A stretch of DNA of 33,027 nucleotides from Paludibacteraceae bacterium (GTDB lineage: Bacteria; Bacteroidota; Bacteroidia; Bacteroidales; Paludibacteraceae), in contig CAJOEX010000015.1 in the NCBI GenBank assembly GCA_905233415.1, positions 1 to 33,027 on the forward strand, given 5' to 3'. The translations under genes and the position numbers were made by a program. Below the pieces are notes generated by a model. That model was not told where the DNA came from, made no database searches, and was given only the letters and a program-made list of their open reading frames with translations. Of this stretch, positions 1 to 7,049 are shown piece after piece; the first letter of the stretch is position 1; every line of letters starts with the position of its first letter.

Positions 1-110
1 ATCAGCGCATTAACTATCCTACAATATATTAATTTTATTAATAACAAACCGATTGGGCAAATTAAACATGCGCTACTTTAATTCCGCCAATGGGTATTAG
101 TATAACAAGT

Positions 111-539
111 ATGAAAAAGTATTTTTATTTCGCTATTGCGCTGGTAGCTTGCGCATTGGCATTCACATCGTGTAACCAAAAGATTGACAGTCCGCTCGTA
201 GGTTGGTGGAGCGTCAGTACTTATCTTGTTGACGAAACTACTCAGCAGGAACGCGCAGCTAGTAATGAGCTCAATTTCTTTGACAATGGACAATTCCAGC
301 AAAACCTTTACTATAAGGGTACTTTCGATGGTTTTTACGCAATGGGTACGTGGTCTGTGAACGGAAACAAAGTCACGATTAGCAAGACTACATCCGGTAA
401 GATTAACAACAACAATTTCGTCAATGACAGCAGCTTCAAACCTTACACAGAAGAGTACACATGGCGTATTGATGGCCACTATTTGTACCTCAAAACTGCT
501 GACGGAACAGTATATGAATTCCGCGACGGAGAACCCTAA
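111..539 (+). CDS. small lipoprotein, lipocalin-like fold possible
   Basis: A 142-residue protein of unknown specific function. The start at 111 is preferred over an in-frame ATG at 90 because it opens directly into a signal peptide: MKK, a hydrophobic core, then a lipobox-like FTSC with Cys near residue 20, so the mature protein should be lipid-anchored in the envelope. The mature part has alternating short hydrophobic stretches and repeated aromatic-glycine motifs (GWWSV, GTWSV, EYTWRIDGHYLYL), which resembles the lipocalin-like domains common in Bacteroidales lipoproteins; this resemblance is an inference. No Shine-Dalgarno site is visible. The next gene, also a lipoprotein, starts 53 bases downstream, so the two are probably co-transcribed. 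Confidence 0.75.
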   Translation: MKKYFYFAIALVACALAFTSCNQKIDSPLVGWWSVSTYLVDETTQQERAASNELNFFDNGQFQQNLYYKGTFDGFYAMGTWSVNGNKVTISKTTSGKINNNNFVNDSSFKPYTEEYTWRIDGHYLYLKTADGTVYEFRDGEP

Positions 540-592
540 TCAGGTATTTTTAAACAATCAATATTTTATTAACAATCAAATTTTTAATCCCA

Positions 593-1154
593 ATGAAAAA
601 GATTTTTTCTATGGCTCTTGTAGCCTGCATGGCAGCTTTGGTAATGACAAGTTGTAACAAAAAAGACGAACCGACGCCGACGCCGACACCGGATCCGCAA
701 CCGGACACCAAGGCGGTAGCAGCAGCTATTGTATTCAATGCAAAATTTGACCCGCAGACCATTGAGCAGTGCGACATCTCGTTTGACTACTACGATGAGA
801 ACGGCAACAAAAAAAAATGAAGTCGTGACTACCGCTGATTGGCAGAAGGAAGTAAAGACAGCTTCTCTACCTGCAACCCTCGGCTTCCACTGGAACCTGG
901 CTATCAAAGCAAATTTGGACACTACCAAGTACGAGCATTTCAAAGTGGATGCTGAATTCAGTTACACCAGTGCCTCTCTCAATGCCGAGGGCGCTGCCGT
1001 TAAAGAAAATAAGGCGCTTCCTGTTCATGCCGGTGGATCGATGGCAATGCGTAAGAGAGAGTTTTTTGTGGAGTCTATAATGAACAACAATCCTATCAAA
1101 TTCGTGCACAAGTACGATGCAGAAGGCAAGTTTACAAGCGAAGACTGGAAATAA
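593..1154 (+). pseudogene. lipoprotein gene interrupted at a run of nine A (frameshift or slippage)
   Basis: Frame one begins MKKIFSMALVACMA and has a lipobox-like MTSC, then a PTPTPTPDP linker encoded by a short triplet repeat. It stops at TGA 818-820, right after a homopolymer of nine A at 809-817. The frame that takes over downstream continues with good coding character (NEVVTTADWQKE onwards) to the stop at 1154. With one A fewer the two parts join into a single protein of about 186 residues. The coding quality on both sides shows one gene. Three explanations are open: a real frameshift mutation, transcriptional slippage or phase variation on the A tract, or a sequencing error. The product would be an envelope lipoprotein of unknown function, following the lipoprotein at 111-539. 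Confidence 0.7.
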
Positions 1155-1256
1155 ATAATACGCGTGATGAGGCAAAACCAAATTGAACGCGCATTGCAAT
1201 TCATCCGCACGGGTAATTAATACGAAATGGCCAAGGCCAAACTGCCGGCGGCCGCC

Positions 1257-1284
1257 GGCTGCACATTGTGCGGCCACTTTTTTT
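1257..1284 (+). terminator. rho-independent terminator after the lipoprotein genes
   Basis: GGCTGCAC pairs with GTGCGGCC (8 bp including one G-T) around an ATT loop, and seven T follow at 1278-1284. A perfect 16-base GC palindrome at 1244-1259 overlaps its left arm and could form a competing hairpin. It lies about 100 bases after the stop of the interrupted lipoprotein gene. Confidence 0.65.
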
Positions 1285-1396
1285 GCATTTTCTTGCAGAA
1301 ATATTTGTATGATTCAAAAAAAAAGCTGTACTTCTGCAGCGGATTTGAATGAAATATCCGAAGTTGTACTTCTGATTTTAAAGAAATAATTGCAAT

Positions 1397-1516
1397 ATGA
1401 TTAGCCGTTTTTATCAGTTAAGCAACGAATTTGATGGTAGTGTTTTCCTGTTTGGAGCGCGTCAGACAGGTACGAGTACTTTCTTAGAGGCAACCAGAGG
1501 ATTTTGTATATTGTAA
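1397..1516 (+). pseudogene. N-terminal remnant of an AAA-type ATPase (DUF4143-like family)
   Basis: A 39-codon frame begins MISRFYQLSNEF and contains FLFGARQTGTSTFLE before a stop at 1514-1516. The pattern FLFGxRQTGKST is the N-terminal Walker A region of a widespread ATPase family in Bacteroidetes (AAA_14 with DUF4143), whose members are usually near 400 residues. Only the first tenth is present, and the Walker A lysine is replaced by threonine (GTST rather than GKST), so it should not bind ATP normally. No continuation was seen in another frame downstream, where an inverted repeat and AT-rich repeats follow. The family assignment rests on this one motif. Confidence 0.55.
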
Positions 1517-1598
1517 ACGGGAATAGTCCCCATGAACAATATAACACAATTTTTCTATGTATTATATTAGAATCATCGGCAGAGCGCCGTGAAAGTTT

Positions 1599-1679
1599 GA
1601 CAAGTCCTCCGTGTCTATTATATTATAGTTCCCTTATAAGGGAATATAATAGTAATAGGACAACCGTTGGAGGACAGTC
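1599..1679. repeat. imperfect long inverted repeat
   Basis: The centre is a perfect 16-base palindrome (TTCCCTTATAAGGGAA, 1629-1644). It is flanked by TATTATA and TATAATA arms with one bulged G, and further out by GTCCTCC (1604-1610) facing GGAGGAC (1669-1675). The whole dyad spans about 81 bases with some unequal loops. It may be a small non-autonomous element or a stable RNA hairpin. Confidence 0.6.
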
Positions 1680-1758
1680 AACAAACGCTTCGGCGCCATC
1701 TACGATACTGCCCTCCGCAAACATCCCCCCCTGCCCCCGCACACTTAACGGGTGCACA

Positions 1759-1794
1759 ACGCGACCACTATGGGCTATCGACCGCCCCCGCAAA
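1759..1794. repeat. dispersed 36-base intergenic repeat, copy 1
   Basis: It matches 14086-14121 at about 30 of 36 positions. The shared blocks are ACGCGACCAC, ATGGGCTATCG and CCCCGCAAA. Both copies are intergenic. Confidence 0.6.
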
Positions 1795-1913
1795 ACCCAT
1801 CTGACAATTTACGATTGATTGACGAATGAATATAATTGACGATTGGACGATTGACGAGGTACGATTGATTGACGTAAATAACTCGTAAATCGTAAATCGC
1901 TAAATCGTAAATG

Positions 1914-1953
1914 AAAAAAAATGCAACTAAATTTGCACGGTTGCATTTTTTTT
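1914..1953. promoter_or_regulatory. 14-bp hairpin overlapping the kdsB promoter
   Basis: Eight A followed by TGCAAC (1914-1927) are perfectly complementary to GTTGC plus A and a T run (1940-1953), with a 12-base loop. The loop contains the TTTG -33 box and the right arm fills the promoter spacer. It could terminate upstream transcription or act as an operator. Confidence 0.5.
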
Positions 1954-1963
1954 TGTACCTTTG
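1932..1963 (+). promoter_or_regulatory. Bacteroidetes-type promoter of kdsB
   Basis: TTTG at 1932-1935, a 20-base spacer, and TACCTTTG at 1956-1963. The ATG of kdsB is at 1972, only eight bases after the -7 box, so the mRNA should have almost no leader. Confidence 0.75.
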
Positions 1964-1971
1964 CGGGCTGA

Positions 1972-2811
1972 ATGGTGAAGAAGGCTTTTATAGGGATTAT
2001 TCCGGCTCGGTACGGCAGCACACGCTTCCCTGGTAAACCGTTAGCAATCATCGGCGGCAAACCAATGATCCAACGGGTTTACGAACAAGCCAAGAAAGCT
2101 TTGGAAACAGTCGTTGTCGCTACCGATGACGAACGGATATTTGACTGCGTACGCGGTTTCGGAGGCGAAGCGGTAATGACGCGAAGCGACCATAAATGCG
2201 GCACGGAACGCTGCTGCGAGGCGGTCTCACTTCTAACAGCGAAGCGGTCTCACAGCGAAGCGGTCTCACAACAACGCGGTCTAATCATCATCAACATTCA
2301 AGGGGATGAGCCTTTTATACAGCCGGAACAGATTGAGGCGCTGAAAGGCTGCTTTGCGGATGAAAGCACACAGATTGCAACACTGGTAAAGCCTTTCACA
2401 GAAGCAGACAGTTTGGCAGACCTCGAAAACCCGAACACACCGAAAGTGGCGGTAGCGTTTGATAAAACGGACGGGAACGGACAAGTGCCGGAGATGGGGA
2501 GAGCGTTACTGTTTTCGCGGTCAGTAATACCTTATGTGAGAGGTGTTGACAAAAGCGAGTGGCTGCAAAAAGGCCGTTTTTACCGCCATATCGGGATGTA
2601 TGCTTATCGGGCGGATGTGCTGTGGGAAATTGTGCAATTGGAACAGACACCGTTGGAAAAAACCGAAAGTCTGGAGCAGTTGCGGTGGCTGGAGAACGGC
2701 TACACTATCAAAGCGGCTGTCTGCGAGACGGCTTCTATAGGGATTGATACACCGGAAGACTTGAAAAAAGCGGAGGCTTTTTTCAAGAAATTTGAAGATT
2801 CGAAGATTTGA
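1972..2811 (+). CDS. kdsB: 3-deoxy-manno-octulosonate cytidylyltransferase (CMP-Kdo synthetase)
   Basis: It activates Kdo with CTP to give CMP-Kdo, the donor for the inner core of lipopolysaccharide, in the cytoplasm. The 279-residue protein shows the family motifs in order: IPARYGSTRFPGKPL near the N-terminus for nucleotide binding, ATDDERI, GTERC, NIQGDEPFI with the metal-binding aspartate, HIGMYAYR, and SLEQLRWLENGY near the C-terminus. Family members are usually close to 250 residues. Part of the extra length lies between GTERCCEA and IINIQGDEP, where two copies of a 16-base DNA repeat (2238-2269) encode AKRSH then SEAVS in different frames. The C-terminal KFEDSKI is encoded by an 8-base tandem repeat that runs on past the stop codon. 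Its own promoter ends eight bases upstream of the start. Confidence 0.95.
   Translation: MVKKAFIGIIPARYGSTRFPGKPLAIIGGKPMIQRVYEQAKKALETVVVATDDERIFDCVRGFGGEAVMTRSDHKCGTERCCEAVSLLTAKRSHSEAVSQQRGLIIINIQGDEPFIQPEQIEALKGCFADESTQIATLVKPFTEADSLADLENPNTPKVAVAFDKTDGNGQVPEMGRALLFSRSVIPYVRGVDKSEWLQKGRFYRHIGMYAYRADVLWEIVQLEQTPLEKTESLEQLRWLENGYTIKAAVCETASIGIDTPEDLKKAEAFFKKFEDSKI
2238..2269 (+). repeat. two tandem 16-base repeats inside kdsB
   Basis: AGCGAAGCGGTCTCAC occurs at 2238-2253 and 2254-2269. A related partial copy sits at 2218-2230 and a short remnant at about 2275-2281. Sixteen is not a multiple of three, so the copies are read in different frames. Confidence 0.85.
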
Positions 2812-2849
2812 AGATTTGAAGATTCGAAGATTTGAAAATTTGAAGATTT
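2794..2849 (+). repeat. seven copies of an 8-base tandem repeat across the kdsB stop
   Basis: Seven consecutive units of GAAGATTY (one variant, GAAAATTT) fill 2794-2849. The kdsB stop TGA at 2809-2811 lies within units two and three. The AT-rich leader of deoD follows. Confidence 0.9.
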
Positions 2850-2885
2850 TATAATATTATTTATTAACCTAAAAATTCAAACAAA

Positions 2886-3596
2886 ATGGAAAACCAAACA
2901 CCGACTCCTCACATTGGAGCAAAGTACGGCGAAATCGCCAAGACAATGATTATGGCAGGTGACCCCCTGCGTGCAAAACTGATGGCAGAACGTTTCCTTG
3001 AGACCCCCGTTCAAGTGAACAACGTTCGTGGAATGCTCGCCTTCACAGGCACATACAAAGGCAAACCGATTACAGTAATGGGTCACGGTATGGGAATGGC
3101 CTCCATCGGTATTTATACCTATGAGCTGTTCAACTTCTATGACGTTGAGACAATTATCCGCGTCGGCTCCTGCGGCGCACGTCAGATGTACGTCAAATTA
3201 GGCGATATCGTTATTGCACAAGGTGCTTGCACAGACAGCAACTACGGTATGCAATACAACCTGCCGGGCAACTATGCGCCGATTGCCAACTTTGACCTTT
3301 GCCGCAAAGCCGTTGACGCTTGCGAAAAACTCGGCTACACCTACCACGTAGGTAATGTGTTCGCAACAGACGTATTCTACTGCGAAGACGAGCGCAAGCT
3401 GAACTGGACCAAAATGGGCGTACTGGCAGACGAAATGGAAGCTCCCGCTTTGTACATGAACGCCGCTCGCGCAGGCAAGAAAGCACTCTGCATCTGCACC
3501 GTCAGCGACCATATCCTGACCGGCGAAGCCGTTAGCGCAGCCGACCGCCAGAATACGTTCACAAAGATGATGGATGTGGCATTCTCAATTATTTGA
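2886..3596 (+). CDS. deoD: purine-nucleoside phosphorylase, DeoD type
   Basis: It splits purine (deoxy)nucleosides with phosphate into base and (deoxy)ribose-1-phosphate for purine salvage in the cytoplasm; the family forms hexamers. The length of 236 residues matches the hexameric DeoD family. Visible motifs are the phosphate-binding MAGDPLRAK near residue 20, RVGSCGA near residue 95, the substrate-pocket stretch DEMEAPALY near residue 180, and the catalytic aspartate in CTVSDHILTGE near residue 205. The leader upstream is AT-rich with no Shine-Dalgarno site. The next gene begins on the last base of the stop codon (TGATG), so the two are translationally linked. Confidence 0.95.
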   Translation: MENQTPTPHIGAKYGEIAKTMIMAGDPLRAKLMAERFLETPVQVNNVRGMLAFTGTYKGKPITVMGHGMGMASIGIYTYELFNFYDVETIIRVGSCGARQMYVKLGDIVIAQGACTDSNYGMQYNLPGNYAPIANFDLCRKAVDACEKLGYTYHVGNVFATDVFYCEDERKLNWTKMGVLADEMEAPALYMNAARAGKKALCICTVSDHILTGEAVSAADRQNTFTKMMDVAFSII

Positions 3597-4387
3597 TGAA
3601 GAAACTTCTGATTATAGTGTTTGCGATACTGCCGTTGTGTCTGAGTGCACAACGGCGGTCGCACGACACATATACCCCTGCTCCTGACGAGCAGCCAAGT
3701 GCATCGGACTCCGGTTACGAATACGACAGCCCGAGCACTTCCAATAAGGACAAAAAAGACAAAGAACACAAGAAAGTATTTACCGGTTTCTCAGGCGGCA
3801 TGATGATTCATGGCGGTTATTCGTTTGCCAGTTCGCCGGCAGAAATGTTCCGCAACGGAAGCTTGACCGAAAACGGTTCATCGCTGACCGACCTGCCCAA
3901 AGACGGCTTTACCATGGGATTAGGAGGTACTTTGCGCCTACACCTTATCGATCACATTCATTTGGGCGGCGAAGGACACATGTCCTATATGCCGCTGACA
4001 AAGTCAGGCACCAGCATCCGAACCGGCTGGGGAGGCGTGATGTGCGATTTTTACGCCACATTGGGCATTGTTCGCCCGCTAATCGGTTTATGCGTGGGCG
4101 GCGGTTCGACAAGACGGATTTATGTGCCTGACGAAACAGGCTATTCCGTCAAAGGCGAAGACGAGGTGGAATACAACGCTTCATTCACCAAGACTCCGTT
4201 CTTTCTGTTTGACCCGTATGTAGGATTGGAAATCGCGTTGGGGAAAATCAGCCTGCTTATACGGGCAGATTACATGCTTCCTTTCGGGAAAAGCGAAAAC
4301 GGTCTCGCTAATACGAAATTTAAAGATGAGACCTTTCTCCGTCCGAGCGGTCCGAGACTGTATATCGGCTGCCTGTTCGGACATTAA
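3596..4387 (+). CDS. predicted outer-membrane beta-barrel-type protein
   Basis: A 263-residue protein. The ATG at 3596 overlaps the deoD stop and opens a classical signal peptide (MKKLLIIVFAILPLCLSAQ) with no lipobox, so export with cleavage near AQ is expected. After the signal comes a low-complexity polar linker rich in Ser, Asp, Pro and Lys (about residues 20-60). The remainder has glycine-rich alternating strands (GFSGGMMIHGGYSF, TMGLGGTLRLHL, PYVGLEIALGKISLLIRADYML) ending in RLYIGCLFGH, typical of a porin-like barrel of the Bacteroidetes outer membrane. Exact family not recognised. It sits between deoD and yidC, 24 bases before yidC. Confidence 0.75.
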   Translation: MKKLLIIVFAILPLCLSAQRRSHDTYTPAPDEQPSASDSGYEYDSPSTSNKDKKDKEHKKVFTGFSGGMMIHGGYSFASSPAEMFRNGSLTENGSSLTDLPKDGFTMGLGGTLRLHLIDHIHLGGEGHMSYMPLTKSGTSIRTGWGGVMCDFYATLGIVRPLIGLCVGGGSTRRIYVPDETGYSVKGEDEVEYNASFTKTPFFLFDPYVGLEIALGKISLLIRADYMLPFGKSENGLANTKFKDETFLRPSGPRLYIGCLFGH

Positions 4388-4411
4388 CAGATAGACATTT
4401 ATATTATAATT

Positions 4412-6319
4412 ATGGATAAAAATACTTGGATTGGATTTTTACTTATTGCAGCCATTATTGTAGGCTTTACGATGCTCAGCCGCCCGTCAAAAGAGGAATT
4501 GGCTGAGCGTCAGCGTGTTAATGACAGTATCGCGTTGGTTCGTCAGATGGAGGTTGAGGCACAGCAACTCAGTGCCGCTATCGCTGCCGAACAAGAGGCA
4601 CAACAGTCGGCTTCCTCTTCTGCGGATTTGGGACAACTGATTGATGCCACATACGGTCCGTTTGCGCCGTCTGCCAAAGGAGAAAGCGAGTTGATTCGGT
4701 TGGAGAATGAGCACATACGCTTGTTCGTGGATACCAAAGGCGGCGTCATTCGCCGCGCAGAGCTAAAGGAATACAAAGCTTACGGGGACAGTGTAAACGA
4801 CTTGTGTCTGTTCCGCGGTGAAGAGAGCGAGATGGCGTTTACGCTCATTACTGCCAACAACCGCATTATCTCCACCAAAAACCTGTATTTTGAACCGATA
4901 GACCCGAACGCCTTCAATGTCACCATGCGGCTTCGCACGACAGACTCGGATGCATGGATAGACTTTGTCTATGGCCTCTGCGACGACGATTATATGGTGC
5001 ATTTCGACGTCATTCCGCATAACGCGCAGGCTGTTCTGGCGCAAAATGTCAACTCATTGGAAATGCAGTGGCGGCAACTGATTCCGCAACAGGAACGCGG
5101 CCGGAAGTTTGAGGAGCGTTACGCCCAACTGCAATATATGCTGGTTGGCGGAGATATGGAGAAGTTGAGCGAGTCGAAAGCCGCTACCAAGCGCGAAAAC
5201 GCACGCATTCGCTGGATTGCGTTCAAAGACCAGTTCTTCTCAACGGTGCTGATTGCCAACGACGCTTTTACGACCTCTACGCTGGAATCCACCCCGCAAG
5301 ACCAATACACCAGATACATTAAGGAATACAAGGCAAACACCAGTGTCGCTTTTGACGTGACCGGCAACAAAACCACCGGTTTCCTGTACTACTTCGGTCC
5401 GAACCACTATAATACGCTCAAAGCGTACGACAAAGGCAAAGACAAACAGGATAAACTCTATCTGAATGACCTTGTTCCGCTCGGTTGGAAGATTGTGAGT
5501 TGGATTAACAAGGTGCTGGTTATTCCGATGTTTGACCTGTTCATGTCATGGGGAATGCATATCGGTCTGGTGATTCTGCTGATGACGCTGGTTATCAAAC
5601 TCATCATTCTGCCGTTTGTGTTTGCGTCCTATAAATCAAGCGCGAAAATGCGTGTGCTGAAACCGCAAATTGACGAGATTAACGCCAAATATCCTCCTGA
5701 AAAGATGCAGGAGCGCCAGAAAGAGACAATGGCATTATACAGCCGCGCAGGCGTCAGTCCAATGTCCGGCTGTCTGCCGATGCTGTTCCAGTTCCCGGTA
5801 CTGATGGCGATGTTCTGGTTCTTCCCGACTGCCATTGAACTGCGCGGACAGGCATTCCTGTGGGCAGACGATTTGTCCGCCTATGACGCCATTTTGACGT
5901 GGACTACACCTATTCCGCTGCTGGGAACACACCTTAGTTTGTTCTGCTTGCTGATGACGGCAGTAAACCTCGTATATACCTACATCACGATGCAACAGCA
6001 GACCATGGACCCAAACATGAAGTTCATGAAGTACATGATGTACGCAATGCCGCTGATGTTCCTGTTCATCTTCAACGACTACGCTGCCGGCTTGAGTTAT
6101 TACTACTTCCTGAGCCTGCTGATGACGATTGTACAGACGATGATTTTCCGGATGTCTATTGACGAGAAGAAGCTCCTGGCAGAGATGGAAGCAAACGCCC
6201 GAAAAAAAGCCAATAATCCTAAGAAATCAGGCTTTATGGAGCGGCTTGAACGGATGCAGCGCGAGCAACAACGTATGGCGCGCGAGAACGCCAAGGCACA
6301 ACAAAAGAAGTTCAGATAA
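4412..6319 (+). CDS. yidC: membrane protein insertase YidC
   Basis: It inserts and folds inner-membrane proteins, alone or with SecYEG. The 635-residue protein has the Gram-negative layout: an N-terminal membrane helix (residues 5-22), a large periplasmic beta domain (about 60-350), then the conserved core with about five helices (about 360-600) including SAKMRVLKPQIDEINAKYP and SPMSGCLPMLFQFPVLMAMFW. The C-terminal tail is lysine and arginine rich (KKANNPKKSGFMERL), as expected for ribosome contact. At the place where many YidC proteins have the groove arginine this one appears to have lysine (VIKLIILPF); an alignment would be needed to confirm. The stop overlaps the next start (TAATG). Confidence 0.95.
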   Translation: MDKNTWIGFLLIAAIIVGFTMLSRPSKEELAERQRVNDSIALVRQMEVEAQQLSAAIAAEQEAQQSASSSADLGQLIDATYGPFAPSAKGESELIRLENEHIRLFVDTKGGVIRRAELKEYKAYGDSVNDLCLFRGEESEMAFTLITANNRIISTKNLYFEPIDPNAFNVTMRLRTTDSDAWIDFVYGLCDDDYMVHFDVIPHNAQAVLAQNVNSLEMQWRQLIPQQERGRKFEERYAQLQYMLVGGDMEKLSESKAATKRENARIRWIAFKDQFFSTVLIANDAFTTSTLESTPQDQYTRYIKEYKANTSVAFDVTGNKTTGFLYYFGPNHYNTLKAYDKGKDKQDKLYLNDLVPLGWKIVSWINKVLVIPMFDLFMSWGMHIGLVILLMTLVIKLIILPFVFASYKSSAKMRVLKPQIDEINAKYPPEKMQERQKETMALYSRAGVSPMSGCLPMLFQFPVLMAMFWFFPTAIELRGQAFLWADDLSAYDAILTWTTPIPLLGTHLSLFCLLMTAVNLVYTYITMQQQTMDPNMKFMKYMMYAMPLMFLFIFNDYAAGLSYYYFLSLLMTIVQTMIFRMSIDEKKLLAEMEANARKKANNPKKSGFMERLERMQREQQRMARENAKAQQKKFR

Positions 6320-7035
6320 TGAGAATTATCATCATAGGTCAGGGAAATGTCGCCTGTAATCTGCAGGCGGCGTTTTTGCGCAAAGACATATCGGCAGAAA
6401 TGGTGTCTTCCTACGAGGGTCTGGACACTATACCTCAAAATGCGGATGTGTATATTTATGCCGTTCGGGACGATGCTTTGGCGGAAGTTATCAGCCGCGT
6501 ACATGTTCCGCAAAGGGCGCTGCACGTACATACAAGCGGCACGCTGTCGCTGGAAGTGTTCGGTTTGGACAAACCGCACTGCGGTGTGCTCTACCCCTTC
6601 CAGAGTTTCTCAAAAGCGCATATCATCGAAGATTTCAGCACTGTGCCGATGTTTATCGAGGCAAAAGGAATAGACGATATTTCGGCGGTTTATACGCTTG
6701 CGCTCAGTCTGACACCGCATATTTACGAAACGACGCAGGCTGACCGTGAACGGTTGCATGTGGCAGGCGTGTTTGCCAACAACTTCACGAACTACATGTA
6801 TTCCGTGGCAAAGGACATGCTGCGCGGCACACAGATTCCTTTCAAAGCGTTACTGCCCTTGATTGACGAGACAGCTGCCAAAGTGCATACACTTACACCG
6901 GAAGAGGCACAGACAGGACCCGCTATCCGAGGCGATGAGAAGGTGATACAACACCATCTGGAACTAATCCAAGACGGGAAGCAAAAGGAACTTTACCGCC
7001 TTGTTTCCGAACTGATTCAACAAAATCGAAATTAA
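6319..7035 (+). CDS. Rossmann-like and DUF2520 domain protein
   Basis: A 238-residue protein of a family annotated as F420/NADP-oxidoreductase-like with a C-terminal DUF2520 domain; its substrate is not established. The N-terminus is a dinucleotide-binding beta-alpha-beta unit ([15 protein letters not shown], glycines at 7 and 9). [11 protein letters not shown] and [11 protein letters not shown] follow, then the helical C-terminal domain with [13 protein letters not shown] and TGPAIRGDE, both typical of the family. It starts on the last base of the yidC stop and ends 14 bases before valS, so it is in the middle of an operon. Confidence 0.85.
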   Translation: MRIIIIGQGNVACNLQAAFLRKDISAEMVSSYEGLDTIPQNADVYIYAVRDDALAEVISRVHVPQRALHVHTSGTLSLEVFGLDKPHCGVLYPFQSFSKAHIIEDFSTVPMFIEAKGIDDISAVYTLALSLTPHIYETTQADRERLHVAGVFANNFTNYMYSVAKDMLRGTQIPFKALLPLIDETAAKVHTLTPEEAQTGPAIRGDEKVIQHHLELIQDGKQKELYRLVSELIQQNRN

Positions 7036-7049
7036 TACAACAACATACT

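Larger units (their letters stand above)
1517..1931. other. non-coding stretch with inverted repeat and degenerate ACGATT-type repeats
   Basis: No convincing gene. It holds an imperfect inverted repeat at 1599-1679, one copy of a dispersed 36-base repeat at 1759-1794, and a degenerate run at about 1805-1915 built from short units such as GATTGACG and CGTAAAT. Similar short repeats occur upstream of def (13612-13645) and near 25540-25570. Confidence 0.6.

Noticed and set aside
1287..1315. Promoter upstream of the ATPase remnant
   Set aside because: TTTG and TATTTG are present but the second does not fit TAnnTTTG, unlike the seven accepted promoters.
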